Assembly: GCA_964585385.1 (NCBI GenBank)
Contig: CAZPDP010000012.1
Location: forward strand, 1-64,000
Reading direction: 5' to 3'
Length of the DNA stretch: 64,000 bases
DNA from: JAGXLC01 sp964585385
Lineage (GTDB): Bacteria; Bacteroidota; Bacteroidia; Bacteroidales; UBA12077
In this document: in pieces, positions 5,977 to 15,308 of the stretch
Layout: the number at the start of each line of letters is the position of its first letter
How positions within the stretch are numbered: position 1 is the first letter of the stretch
The notes under the pieces: generated by a model
Told to the model about the DNA's origin: nothing
The model's database searches: none
The model's input: only the letters and a program-made list of their open reading frames with translations
Translations under genes and position numbers: made by a program

Positions 5977-8529
5977 TTATCGAATAAATCTCCCGTAAAA
6001 TAATGCATTCAGAAAAATTTTGCTGGTTCCATACCAGTAAGCTCTGAAATTCGGATTATCTACAAATGAAATAACCTGCCCGCGTCCTTTTCGATGAACC
6101 ATGCACCAGGCTGTATTTTCAATCATCTTCTTATTGGCAGACGATAAATATCCGCTTAAACGAGGGTTTTCTTCTATGATTAAGGGAGCTGAATAACTAT
6201 CTTCCGGTCTTTCAACAAAAAGATTATTATCCTTAAAAACAGGGAGATTTGAGCCATTGATGCCGTAATTTAAAGGATGTGTGGCATCAATTGTAGCGTT
6301 CAGAATAACTCCACTTACTGACTGGATTCTTCCTCTGTCACGGCGGGAATCATAAGAAAGCATACCTCCCAAATTCTCTTTTTCCTTTTCTTTCTTCTCC
6401 CATGAGATCATTTCATGTTCTGACAGCCATTCATTGGCGTCCTCAAGAGCAATCACAACACCTCCCTCCTCTATCCACATCTGCAGTTTCTCAGCAAAAT
6501 CGCTATCCCAGTCATAATGACCATCGGGTAAGACAAGTGTATTGAACTCAAAAATACTAACTCTATTGAGCCTTTCCGGTTTGACAAGCACTGCCTCTAT
6601 TCCCATCCTGTGATCCAGCAGATGCCAGATTTCTCCTGCGGAACGACTGCTTATCCTCTCCCCTGCGGCAACCATAATTTTCGGTTTTTCCACAGGTATA
6701 AAATTCCAGCTTCCCATATCAATGCCCTCCTTGGAAAGCGCTGTATTCAATCCATAGACATCAACACCTTTTTCAACAGACAAATCCGAAAGAAGGCTAT
6801 AAAGCTTATCTTTTTCAACCTTCTGATTATGAACAGGAATAAAAATCGTACCGTTGTTAAACTGATAGTTTGTATTTCCAATTTTTGAGGTAAAAGATTT
6901 ACCAGCTACTTTGGCAATCAGACCCCTTTTCTTTAATTGGTAGAGAAAAGCGTGAATGTTGTAATTTTCTCCCCTTGCAAGGTATCCAATATCACTTTGC
7001 CCACCAATCATCCTGCCTTCGGGCATTTCAATCTTATCCACTTCTTCTCCCTTTGCATCCTCTAATACAGAACGGCTGTCAAGTATAGCATAATCCAAAT
7101 CAAATGCAAGAGGCATAGTCCATGTAGATATATCGTAGAAAATGCTGTCTTCAAATTCGGTCCGCTTTTCAAAAAGGCTTTTTATGAGCCTGTACTGATC
7201 TTGTTTAAGAGGAACCAGGTAAGAATTTTCACGATTAAAACGTTTGCCCTGAATATTCATTTCGCTTTTCAGAGAATAAACCTCAATGTTATGGTTTGTG
7301 AGCATTTTGAGAAAATGATATACACTTACCGGATCATGTTTTTTACTGAATATATAACCCGTTACCTCCTCTTCTTCAGCTTTCTCTTTTGCAGAGACGT
7401 AAAAATTCCGGAGATAATTTTTCAGGTCATCTTTCTTTTCAATGGATGCTTTTACAGTAGATAATGAAACAGTGAATTGATTACGAATTGCCTCGGCAAA
7501 GGACAACTGACCATGGGGATTATCAATAACCTGTCCCAAAACTCTTGATTGTTCGAAAAGAATACCAATTGACCCGTTTACATCGGGATAAGTTGAGCCT
7601 TTGCCATAATAGAAATCGTCAAAACCCTCTTCGCTGAAATAAAGAGAACCAATTTCATCCAGGGCATCAGCATGGAACTTTGATAACTCTTTTGTTAGCT
7701 GGAAATTTCGATCCGGTGTTAATGGATTGACCCGTTCCGGTACACCAGGCTGGAAAAAAAAGGTTGAATTTGAGCCCATCTCGTGATGATCGGTTAACAC
7801 ATGAGGTTTCCATTTATGGAACTGCTCTACTCTTGCCTGGGATTCAGGATGCTGTAACGGTAGCCAGTCTCTGTTCAAGTCAAACCAGTAATGGTTGGTT
7901 CTTCCTCCGGGCCAGTCCTCTCTGAATTGCCGGTCAGCCGGATTGCTAACGATTGTTTTATGTGTATGCATATTGCTCCAGTTAGCAGCACGGGTAAACC
8001 CGTCGGGATTAAGGCAGGGGTCAATCAAAATTACCGAGGAATTCAGAATTTCCCGAACCTCTTGATTTTGAGAAGCTGCAAAATAATAGGCAACAAGCAT
8101 GGAAGCATTTCCCGGACTTGATTCGTTTCCATGAACACTATATCCCAACCAAACGATAAGTGGATTTTCAGAGTTTGGAGAATGATTTGGGCTTTTCACA
8201 GATTCTATGTGATTTTCTCGAATCTCATCCAAGTTCGATTGGTTCTCCGGGGAAGTGACAGCAAAAAGATATAAAGGCCTGTTCTCATGAGTTCTTCCAT
8301 ACTCCCACATCGAGATCCTGTCAGACTTTTCAGATAGCGTCTTCAAATAGTTTAAGAGCTGGTCGTGCGAAAAGTGCCACTCACCAAAAGAATGCTCAGA
8401 TAGCTCACCGGGATAAGGTATATCGTTATTCAATGTCTCTGTTTCAGAAAGAAAAAATGATTTCTTATGTTGGGAGTGAACTGAATAAACACTTATGATT
8501 AAGACGAAAAGGAGAAGTAGCTTTTTCAT
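5977..8529 (-). CDS. Secreted M14-family zinc carboxypeptidase
   Basis: Exported metallocarboxypeptidase, 850 residues from the ATG at 8527-8529. That start places a signal peptide (MKKLLLLFVLIISVYSVHSQ) at the terminus; the longer reading frame puts 15 charged residues in front of it. Zinc-binding HxxE is seen in GYSVHGNES, with a DLNRDW motif and the third ligand in DHHEMGSNSTFFFQPG. The catalytic Glu is probably in GSIGILFEQSR. The peptidase domain takes the first 350 or so residues. The C-terminal half includes a glutamine-amidotransferase-like fold (LVLPDGHYDW, GGVVIALEDANEWL), common in this Bacteroidota subfamily. Substrate unknown, probably external peptides. Confidence 0.88.
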   Translation of the reverse strand: MKKLLLLFVLIISVYSVHSQHKKSFFLSETETLNNDIPYPGELSEHSFGEWHFSHDQLLNYLKTLSEKSDRISMWEYGRTHENRPLYLFAVTSPENQSNLDEIRENHIESVKSPNHSPNSENPLIVWLGYSVHGNESSPGNASMLVAYYFAASQNQEVREILNSSVILIDPCLNPDGFTRAANWSNMHTHKTIVSNPADRQFREDWPGGRTNHYWFDLNRDWLPLQHPESQARVEQFHKWKPHVLTDHHEMGSNSTFFFQPGVPERVNPLTPDRNFQLTKELSKFHADALDEIGSLYFSEEGFDDFYYGKGSTYPDVNGSIGILFEQSRVLGQVIDNPHGQLSFAEAIRNQFTVSLSTVKASIEKKDDLKNYLRNFYVSAKEKAEEEEVTGYIFSKKHDPVSVYHFLKMLTNHNIEVYSLKSEMNIQGKRFNRENSYLVPLKQDQYRLIKSLFEKRTEFEDSIFYDISTWTMPLAFDLDYAILDSRSVLEDAKGEEVDKIEMPEGRMIGGQSDIGYLARGENYNIHAFLYQLKKRGLIAKVAGKSFTSKIGNTNYQFNNGTIFIPVHNQKVEKDKLYSLLSDLSVEKGVDVYGLNTALSKEGIDMGSWNFIPVEKPKIMVAAGERISSRSAGEIWHLLDHRMGIEAVLVKPERLNRVSIFEFNTLVLPDGHYDWDSDFAEKLQMWIEEGGVVIALEDANEWLSEHEMISWEKKEKEKENLGGMLSYDSRRDRGRIQSVSGVILNATIDATHPLNYGINGSNLPVFKDNNLFVERPEDSYSAPLIIEENPRLSGYLSSANKKMIENTAWCMVHRKGRGQVISFVDNPNFRAYWYGTSKIFLNALFYGRFIR

Positions 8530-8616
8530 AACAAAAGTTTTGGATTTGTTCCTTTGATGGATTCTACACTCCAAAGGTTTAACTGAATATGATATTTCAT
8601 GAATAGAATAAGAATA

Positions 8617-9405
8617 CTAGGTACTACGTGGATTTCCCATTCCCTGTCTTCCCAAATCTTTCTTTACATTGATTTCCGATTCCGGTTCAATTCTTTCGCC
8701 AATAGGTTCTATCAAATCTCTTCCTTCAGATTTAGGATTTTTTATCTTCTTTGAAACAGGATATGCATTCATAAGTTTTGAAGGATAAGGCCTGAGAAGA
8801 TCCAATAACTGATCCACCGACGCATCCTCGCTCAGCCAGGTTTGTTCATATTCTTCAGGCAAAATAACAGGTGAGCGGTGATGGGGTATTTTCTGAATTA
8901 GTTCATTGGCTACAGTAGTTATAATTGAGAAGGAATTCAGGATTTCGCCGTTATCCTTGTTTTCCCAACGGTCCCAAATGCCAGCAAAGGCAAAAGGACG
9001 GTTTTCATTTCGCAGATAAACAACAAAAGGTTTGTTCAGCCCTTCGTCCGTTGTACCTTCTATAAACCCATCTGCAATTACCAAACACCGCTGTGATCGG
9101 AATGATTTTCGAAAAGCTGGCTTTTTGAAAATCTCTTTAGAACCTGTATAGCTGGGATCATTGTCTTTGTTTTTATCTCCTTCCGCACGGGCGTTAAAAA
9201 GGTACATGGGCTTTTTCGACCAAAATGGTGTCAAGCCGAACCGGTACATTTGCAGCTGGTTGGGATTTTCATTGGTAATTACCGGTGCAAGCTGGCCGGG
9301 AGAGATATTGTAGCTGGGTTTATACCCTACATCATCAGGAACTTTCACATTGAAACGCTTTTCAATCACTTCAACCTTCTGTACTTCAATATATCTGCCA
9401 CACAT
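8617..9405 (-). CDS. SOS response-associated peptidase (SRAP/YedK/HMCES family)
   Basis: 262-residue SRAP-family protein, which binds abasic sites in single-stranded DNA and crosslinks to them through Cys2. The N-terminus MCGRY carries the conserved Cys2 after Met removal. Other family motifs are YNISPGQLAPV, FNARAE, RCLVIADGFIE and the HHRSPVILP histidine. The C-terminal 35 residues are charged and look disordered. It stands alone, 88 bp upstream of the M14 peptidase start region. No LexA-like box could be identified upstream. Confidence 0.92.
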   Translation of the reverse strand: MCGRYIEVQKVEVIEKRFNVKVPDDVGYKPSYNISPGQLAPVITNENPNQLQMYRFGLTPFWSKKPMYLFNARAEGDKNKDNDPSYTGSKEIFKKPAFRKSFRSQRCLVIADGFIEGTTDEGLNKPFVVYLRNENRPFAFAGIWDRWENKDNGEILNSFSIITTVANELIQKIPHHRSPVILPEEYEQTWLSEDASVDQLLDLLRPYPSKLMNAYPVSKKIKNPKSEGRDLIEPIGERIEPESEINVKKDLGRQGMGNPRST

Positions 9406-9469
9406 ACAAACTAAAATTTTAATTCAAATTAAGAACATCAATAAAACAAAATACAAATAAAACGCGTAA

Positions 9470-11098
9470 CTACTCCCTGAGTTTTAACAGATCCCTGTTT
9501 TTTGTACTTTTCATTAGAACTTTAGCTATCAAATATAAAAGAGCAAAAATAGCCAGGAAAGCTGCAATCCTTCCAATAAGGTCACCGTGCTGTACATAAA
9601 ATGTCTTTTCTTCGTTCGCGTGAATAGTAGCCCGAATTGCATCCTTCTCCCACCAGTTCGTCCTTTTTATAATCTGTCCCTTTTGATTAACGAAAGCCGA
9701 TATACCTGTATTGGCTGACCGGGCAATACTTCTGCGTGTTTCAATTGCCCTGATTCTTGCGAAATGGAGGTGTTGCTTGTAGCCCGGACCAAGCAACCAG
9801 CCATCGTTTGTAATAATGAACAGTAAATTCGCGCCCTTTTTAACATATTCAGTGGTGTACTCTCCGAAAACTGACTCATAACATATTATGGGTCCCACTT
9901 TAAAAACCTTGTTCATCGATTCAAAAACCTCCCTTTCTTTCTGAAAACCTCTATTTCCAGTAGTTCCTCCGATATCAACCACAAAATCATTAAGAAAGTT
10001 CAGCACATTCGCGTAGGGTACTTTCTCCACACCTGTAACCAACCGGGATTTATGGTACACCGGAATATGGTTTGTAGTATCAATTTGTATAGCAGAATTG
10101 AAAATATCATAGTATTTGTCTTTGTTAGGCAGGGGTCTGGCTGTTCGTGAAGCACCAGCTTTATTTTCATATTTCATCGTGCCGTCTACTCCGATAATAA
10201 AATGCAAGCCCGGGTATTGTTCAACCAAATCTTCCATTCTTTTAACGATATATTCACTTTCCAACTTATTCAGATTGATTTTATCCAGTGCGGTTTCGGG
10301 TCCAACGACATAATCCATACCCGGACCGGCAATGCTGTCGGACAGGTTCATGATGATATCCATCTGCTGGAAATGGGACAGACCAGAGAATTTTTCTTTG
10401 TACGGATCGATATTGGGCTGGATAATGCCAACGTTAACCGACTCTCCTTTTGTTTGATATTTTTGAAAAGAAATTAGGGAAACGGTAACAGGTAAAAAGA
10501 TAAGTATTAGCAGAAAAAATATCCTGGAAAGTTGAAGTTTGAAACTTTTGTGTACAATATAAAATTTTAACATGTTAAAAACCACCAGGTTGATAGCCAG
10601 CACCCATAGGGTTCCGCCTAACACTCCCGTCATTTCATACCATTGAACGAGGCTTATGTCTTTAGCAAAACCATTTCCAAGATTTAACCACGGCCAGGTA
10701 ATTTCAGTTTTCATAAAAAGGTACTCCCACCCTAACCAATAGACAAGGAGAGAAAAATTTCCAAAATTCCTTCCCAGGTTCCGTTTGGTCAAATGAAATA
10801 AAAAGAAAAACAAGGAGAGAAGAAAAGCATTAAGAACAATGACTAAAGAGGCTCCAAAAAATGATATTTTTGCTATCCAGAAAGTTGAAATCACATTCCA
10901 AAGAAAAAACGTCAGGAATATAAAGCCGAAAGTTTTATAAGGCCGGTATTTTTTTTGATTGATAAAAAAATAATCTTCAACAAAGAGAATGGGGACGAAA
11001 GCAATTAGCAGTATAATGCCTGAAAAATGCTCAAACCATGGTAAGGCCAGCAATATGCCGCTTATGATAGATAATATGATGAGTCTTGTACGCTTCAT
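9470..11098 (-). CDS. lnt: Apolipoprotein N-acyltransferase
   Basis: Inner-membrane enzyme that N-acylates the lipid-modified Cys of apolipoproteins, the last step of lipoprotein maturation. 542 residues: six or so membrane segments in residues 1-210, a nitrilase domain at about 220-500, and a last membrane segment near 515-530. The catalytic triad is visible as E268 (VVGPETALDK), K350 (VYHKSRLVTG) and C406 (GPIICYESVFGEY), close to the E267/K335/C387 arrangement of the E. coli enzyme. The start overlaps the end of a transporter remnant by 4 bp. The many lipoproteins in this window would be its substrates. Confidence 0.95.
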   Translation of the reverse strand: MKRTRLIILSIISGILLALPWFEHFSGIILLIAFVPILFVEDYFFINQKKYRPYKTFGFIFLTFFLWNVISTFWIAKISFFGASLVIVLNAFLLSLFFFLFHLTKRNLGRNFGNFSLLVYWLGWEYLFMKTEITWPWLNLGNGFAKDISLVQWYEMTGVLGGTLWVLAINLVVFNMLKFYIVHKSFKLQLSRIFFLLILIFLPVTVSLISFQKYQTKGESVNVGIIQPNIDPYKEKFSGLSHFQQMDIIMNLSDSIAGPGMDYVVGPETALDKINLNKLESEYIVKRMEDLVEQYPGLHFIIGVDGTMKYENKAGASRTARPLPNKDKYYDIFNSAIQIDTTNHIPVYHKSRLVTGVEKVPYANVLNFLNDFVVDIGGTTGNRGFQKEREVFESMNKVFKVGPIICYESVFGEYTTEYVKKGANLLFIITNDGWLLGPGYKQHLHFARIRAIETRRSIARSANTGISAFVNQKGQIIKRTNWWEKDAIRATIHANEEKTFYVQHGDLIGRIAAFLAIFALLYLIAKVLMKSTKNRDLLKLRE

Positions 11099-11301
11099 AT
11101 TTTTCTTTTTTTGTTATTGTTTCGGGTAACCGGGTAAACACCTGCGAGTATCGCTCCTATAAAAAGAACCTGTAAAAGTACAATTTGTTCGCCGCCTATA
11201 ACACCCCACATTACTGCAAATATGGGTATGATATAGGTCACAGAGGTGGCAAATACAGGATGCACATACTGGATAAAGGTATAAATAATTTTAAGCCTCA
11301 A
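11095..11301 (-). pseudogene. Remnant of an EamA/DMT-family transporter (C-terminal end only)
   Basis: 68 codons encoding the last two membrane segments of an EamA-type drug/metabolite transporter, with the family pattern VTYIIPIFAVMWGVIGGE followed by a final hydrophobic helix and a basic tail. EamA proteins are about 290 residues, so at least three quarters is missing. The sequence upstream (11302-11442) carries only the promoter of the divergent aldehyde dehydrogenase. It ends in a 4-bp overlap with lnt, so the intact transporter was probably once co-transcribed with lnt. It is very unlikely to transport anything now. Confidence 0.7.
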
Positions 11302-11405
11302 AGGTAATTCAATTCAATATAAGTTGGAAAATGATGGAGTTATTATTGATTTCCGGAAAAATGAATCTGTGAAAGAAAGAATTTCCCAGATTCATATTAG
11401 AATTG

Positions 11406-11413
11406 TAATTTTG
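11406..11413 (+). promoter_or_regulatory. Candidate -7 promoter element for the aldehyde dehydrogenase
   Basis: TAATTTTG matches the Bacteroidota -7 consensus TAnnTTTG and sits 30 bp before the start codon, leaving a short leader. No good -33 box is seen. Confidence 0.45.
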
Positions 11414-11442
11414 CTAAACCAAACAAAAAAAACCAGACTCAT

Positions 11443-12867
11443 ATGAAAGAATATAAAATTTACAAAGCAGGAGAATTTGTAACCACAGATAATTCGCTTG
11501 AAGTAATAAATCCATATACAAAATCAACTTTTGCGAAAACATATCTGGCAGGAAATAAAGAACTGGATGAATCCATTGAAAAAGCCAAAGAGGTGGAGGA
11601 AGAAATGAGAAATCTTCCTGCCCACAAGAGGTACGCCATTCTGATGCAGGTATCTGAAAACCTGAAAGCAAAAAGGAGAGAACTGGCAGAAACACTAGCC
11701 ATGCAGTCAGGTAAACCCATGAAATATTCCCTGGGTGAGATAGACAGGGCCACGCAGGGATTTATTATTGCTGCCGAGGAATCAAAAAGACTGCCCAAAG
11801 AATACATTTCAATTGACTGGACAGCTAAAGGCGAAGGCAAAGAAGGAATAATCAAGCATTTTCCCATCGGGCTGGTTGCTGGAATTTCTCCATTTAATTT
11901 CCCGATGAACCTGGCTGTTCACAAAATTGCCCCCGCTATTGCAGCTGGCAATCCTATTATCCTGAAACCGGCGCGTTCCACTCCATTATCTGTTATTCAG
12001 CTTGCTGAAATTATCGATGAAACAGACCTACCAAAAGGAGCATTGTCAATCCTTCCCATGGATCGTAAAGCAGGCAACCAATTGGTTACCGATGACAGGG
12101 TTAAAATGTTAAGCTTTACCGGATCTCCATCAGTAGGATGGAACATGAAGCAGAACTGCGGAAAAAAGAAAATAGCCCTGGAACTTGGAGGTAATGCAGG
12201 GGTAGTAGTCTCAGAATCCGCAGATATCGAACTGGCAGTTGCCAAATGCCTTCTGGGTGGCTTTGCTTACTCCGGACAGGTTTGCATTCATGCTCAGAGA
12301 ATTTATGTGCATGAAGATATTTTCGATGAGTTCAGCGAAAAATTCGTTAAAAAAGTAAAAGCCATGAAGAAAGGGGATCCGCTTGCTGATGATACGGATA
12401 TTTCCGTTCTGATAGACCAGGGGGAAGCCGACAGGATTGAAGAATGGGTGAATGAAGCAGTAAAAGATGGGGCAAAAATAATCGCAGGCGGCAAAAAACA
12501 GGAAGGATTCTACGAGCCGACTGTCTTGACCAACACCAATTTAGATATGAAAGTTTGTTCCCTCGAAATTTTTGGTCCTGTAGTAACACTGGAACCCTAT
12601 TCTAATTTCCCAAAAGCTATTGCAGATGTTAATAACTCTGATTATGGCTTGCAGGCTGGAGTTTTTACAAATAAAATCAATGAAATGAACTATGCATTCG
12701 ATCAGTTGGATGTTGGAGGTGTAATGATAAATGATGTCCCCACTTTCAGAGTTGATCACATGCCCTACGGAGGAGTAAAAGATTCCGGTTTTGGCCGGGA
12801 AGGTATCAAATATTCCCTAAAGGAAATGATGGAGCCTAAAATTTTGGTTAAGAACACAGAGTATTGA
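11443..12867 (+). CDS. NAD(P)-dependent aldehyde dehydrogenase
   Basis: 474-residue soluble enzyme of the aldehyde dehydrogenase superfamily that oxidises an aldehyde to the acid with NAD(P)+. Catalytic Cys281 is in SGQVCIHAQR and the general base Glu247 is in ALELGGNAG. The oxyanion Asn is in GISPFNFPMNL, the cofactor-binding KPARSTP motif is near 175-181, and FTGSPSVG is near 225-232. The length is typical. The sequence resembles the non-phosphorylating glyceraldehyde-3-phosphate / lactaldehyde / succinate-semialdehyde branch, but the substrate cannot be assigned from motifs. It is followed by engB after 44 bp; no terminator is visible between them. Confidence 0.93.
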   Translation: MKEYKIYKAGEFVTTDNSLEVINPYTKSTFAKTYLAGNKELDESIEKAKEVEEEMRNLPAHKRYAILMQVSENLKAKRRELAETLAMQSGKPMKYSLGEIDRATQGFIIAAEESKRLPKEYISIDWTAKGEGKEGIIKHFPIGLVAGISPFNFPMNLAVHKIAPAIAAGNPIILKPARSTPLSVIQLAEIIDETDLPKGALSILPMDRKAGNQLVTDDRVKMLSFTGSPSVGWNMKQNCGKKKIALELGGNAGVVVSESADIELAVAKCLLGGFAYSGQVCIHAQRIYVHEDIFDEFSEKFVKKVKAMKKGDPLADDTDISVLIDQGEADRIEEWVNEAVKDGAKIIAGGKKQEGFYEPTVLTNTNLDMKVCSLEIFGPVVTLEPYSNFPKAIADVNNSDYGLQAGVFTNKINEMNYAFDQLDVGGVMINDVPTFRVDHMPYGGVKDSGFGREGIKYSLKEMMEPKILVKNTEY

Positions 12868-12911
12868 GAATGGGTATTAAGAATTATGAATTTTAATAAA
12901 AAGAGATTGTC

Positions 12912-13514
12912 ATGAAAATAGTTAGTGCAGAGTTTGTACAAAGTACAGTGGATATAGCTAAACTTCCAAATAAAGATAAGCCGGAATTTGCTTTTGTGGG
13001 CCGATCAAATGTTGGCAAATCATCATTGATAAATATGCTGCTGGAAAGGAAGCAGCTAGCTAAAACATCCCAAACACCAGGAAAAACAAGAACAATTAAC
13101 CACTACAATATAAACAATGAATGGTTCATGGTGGATCTGCCGGGTTATGGCTATGCAAAAGTCTCAAAGAAAGACAGAGAAGTGATGATGCAATTCATAA
13201 AGGATTACCTAAAACAATCCCCTCATATGGAAAATCTGTTTGTCCTTCTGGATTCCCGTCATAAACCCCAGGAGTCGGATTTAAAATTCATGGAATGGCT
13301 GGGAATGAACCAAATACCTTTCACCATGGTATTTACAAAGATTGACAAATTATCAAGCTCCCAGGTAAGCAGGAATATGGCCAAATACAGGGACGAAATG
13401 CTTAAAACATGGGAATTTCTTCCAAAAGTCATAAAAACTTCAGCCGTATCAAAACAAGGAAAAAAAGAAATTCTTGACTACATAGAAGAAATAATTCAGA
13501 CAATAAAAAATTAA
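12912..13514 (+). CDS. engB: Ribosome biogenesis GTPase YihA/YsxC (EngB)
   Basis: 200-residue TrmE-Era-EngA-like GTPase required for late assembly of the large ribosomal subunit. The G motifs are all present: G1 GRSNVGKSS (about 31-39), the switch region with TSQTPGKTRT (T-x-G-x-T), G3 DLPGYGYA, G4 TKIDK, and G5 SAVSKQG near 177. The length matches the family. It lies between the aldehyde dehydrogenase and prs and has a -7-like element behind it, so prs can be transcribed separately. Confidence 0.96.
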   Translation: MKIVSAEFVQSTVDIAKLPNKDKPEFAFVGRSNVGKSSLINMLLERKQLAKTSQTPGKTRTINHYNINNEWFMVDLPGYGYAKVSKKDREVMMQFIKDYLKQSPHMENLFVLLDSRHKPQESDLKFMEWLGMNQIPFTMVFTKIDKLSSSQVSRNMAKYRDEMLKTWEFLPKVIKTSAVSKQGKKEILDYIEEIIQTIKN

Positions 13515-13528
13515 ATAAAAGATATTTT

Positions 13529-13536
13529 TATTTTTG
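13529..13536 (+). promoter_or_regulatory. Candidate -7 promoter element of prs
   Basis: TATTTTTG, an exact TAnnTTTG match, in the 60-bp gap between engB and prs, 38 bp before the prs start. No -33 box was identified. Confidence 0.45.
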
Positions 13537-13574
13537 CAGCAATCTTTTAAGAACATTATGTAAAAAATTAAATT

Positions 13575-14522
13575 ATGGACAGAGATTACACCCGGCCACC
13601 CATCAAAATTTTCACGGGGAGTGCCTCCCGCTATTTTGCCGAAAAAGTATCCTCCATTTTAGGTACTGAATTAGGAAAATCCTCGATTATTGAATTCAGT
13701 GATGGAGAGTTCCAGACCTCCTACAAAGAAACTGTCAGAGGCGCTTATGTTTTCATAATTCAGTCCACTTTTGCTCCGTCCAGCAATATACTGGAGCTGC
13801 TCCAGATGATTGATGCGGCAAGACGTGCTTCTGCCTATAAAGTAGTAGCAGTGATTCCCTACTTCGGTTATGCCCGTCAGGACAGAAAAGATAAACCCAG
13901 GGTAGCAATAAGTTCAAAACTTGTAGCTAATTTACTTACTGCTGCTGGTGTTGACCGAATAATGACGGCTGACCTTCATGCGGACCAGATACAGGGTTTC
14001 TTCGACATCCCCGTAGACCATATGTATGCATCTTCTGTCTTCGTGCCTCATATTAAAGAATTAGCCTTAGACAACCTGGTTATAGCCGCACCTGATATGG
14101 GTGGTACTAAAAGGGCAAATGCCTATGCCAACTATTTCCAAACCCCTCTCGTAATCTGTCATAAATCAAGAGAAAAAGCCAATGTGGTAAACGAAATAAC
14201 TGTTATTGGTGAAGTAGAAGGTAAAAATATTATCATTCTTGACGATATGATTGATACAGCCGGCACAATGACCAAAGCCGCAGACAAGATGATTGAGCGG
14301 GGCGCACAAAGTGTCAGAGCTATGGCAACCCATCCAGTACTTTCCGGGCCGGCTTATGAACGAATAAATGAATCTAAAATTACAGAAGTCGTTGTGACTG
14401 ATACTATCCCCATAAAACCCATCTCAGATAAGATTAAAGTGCTTTCTATTTCCAGTGTTTTTGCAGACGTTATTAAGAAAGTTTATAATTATCAGTCAAT
14501 AAGTGCGAATTTTATTTTTTAA
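13575..14522 (+). CDS. prs: Ribose-phosphate pyrophosphokinase
   Basis: 315-residue PRPP synthetase that makes phosphoribosyl pyrophosphate from ribose-5-phosphate and ATP for nucleotide, His and Trp synthesis. Family signatures seen are FSDGEFQTSY, the flexible-loop region GYARQDRKDKPR, the metal-binding ADLHADQIQGFFD, APDMGG, and the PRPP-binding loop IILDDMIDTAGTM. Length is standard. It heads a translation-related run (rplY, pth, S4 protein), an order often seen in Bacteroidota. Confidence 0.97.
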   Translation: MDRDYTRPPIKIFTGSASRYFAEKVSSILGTELGKSSIIEFSDGEFQTSYKETVRGAYVFIIQSTFAPSSNILELLQMIDAARRASAYKVVAVIPYFGYARQDRKDKPRVAISSKLVANLLTAAGVDRIMTADLHADQIQGFFDIPVDHMYASSVFVPHIKELALDNLVIAAPDMGGTKRANAYANYFQTPLVICHKSREKANVVNEITVIGEVEGKNIIILDDMIDTAGTMTKAADKMIERGAQSVRAMATHPVLSGPAYERINESKITEVVVTDTIPIKPISDKIKVLSISSVFADVIKKVYNYQSISANFIF

Positions 14523-14526
14523 ATTA

Positions 14527-14534
14527 TATATTTG
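14527..14534 (+). promoter_or_regulatory. Candidate -7 promoter element of rplY
   Basis: TATATTTG, an exact TAnnTTTG match, starting 5 bp after the prs stop and 49 bp before the rplY start. It would allow rplY and pth to be expressed independently of prs. Confidence 0.5.
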
Positions 14535-14582
14535 CAGTCCGAAAAAAATTAATAAGTATTTCTTGAATAAAAAGGTAATACA

Positions 14583-15293
14583 ATGAAGTCAATTGATATC
14601 AAAGCATCATTCAGAGAAGAAGTTGGGAAAAAAAGTACGAAACAACTGAGAGCTAAAGGCCATGTACCCTGTATTCTTTACAGGGAAGGAGAAGTAAAAC
14701 ATTTTGAGGCTCCTGAAAAGGAATTTTTCAAATTGGTGTACTCACCATACGTATATTTGATCAATCTGGACGTTGACGGTGAAAAATATAATGCTGTTAT
14801 GCAGGATGTTCAATTCCATCCGGTGAAAGACAATATTTTACATATTGATTTTTACCAGGTTATAGAAAAACATCCGTTCTGGATGCGTATTCCTGTTACT
14901 GTTGAAGGAGTTCCCGCTGGAATTCAAGATGGAGGAAAGCCTATTCACAAAATGAGAAGACTGGTTGTTAAAGCTTTACCCAAAGATATGCCGGATGAAA
15001 TCAAGATAGATGTATCAGAACTCACAATAGGTGATTCTATAAGGGTAACAGATATAGAAAGGGAAAATATCGAAATTCTGGATGACCCTAACTCAGTAAT
15101 CTTCCTTGTTAAGAGCCCGCGTGGTGGTGGATTTGCTACAGAAGAAGAAATGGAAGCAATGCAGGAAGGTGCTGCTGAAGAAGAAGAAGAAGCACCCGCT
15201 GAAGGCGAAGCTGCTGAAGGTGAAGAAGCTGCCGAAGGTGCAGAAGCTGCCGAAGGAGAAGGCGGAGCAGAAGGAGAAAAAAGCAAAGAATAA
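14583..15293 (+). CDS. rplY: 50S ribosomal protein L25/general stress protein Ctc with acidic tail
   Basis: 236-residue 5S-rRNA-binding protein of the large subunit. The L25 domain covers residues 1-95 (KQLRAKGHVPCILYREG, then ALPKDMPDEIKIDVSELTIGDSI for the Ctc/TL5-type second domain to about 185). The last 45 or so residues are a low-complexity run of Glu, Ala and Gly, common in Bacteroidota L25. The GAA/GCT repeats encoding this tail produce open frames on the other strand that are not genes. An AAAGG stretch lies just before the start. pth follows after 15 bp. Confidence 0.95.
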   Translation: MKSIDIKASFREEVGKKSTKQLRAKGHVPCILYREGEVKHFEAPEKEFFKLVYSPYVYLINLDVDGEKYNAVMQDVQFHPVKDNILHIDFYQVIEKHPFWMRIPVTVEGVPAGIQDGGKPIHKMRRLVVKALPKDMPDEIKIDVSELTIGDSIRVTDIERENIEILDDPNSVIFLVKSPRGGGFATEEEMEAMQEGAAEEEEEAPAEGEAAEGEEAAEGAEAAEGEGGAEGEKSKE

Positions 15294-15308
15294 CAAAAAC
15301 AGTATATC

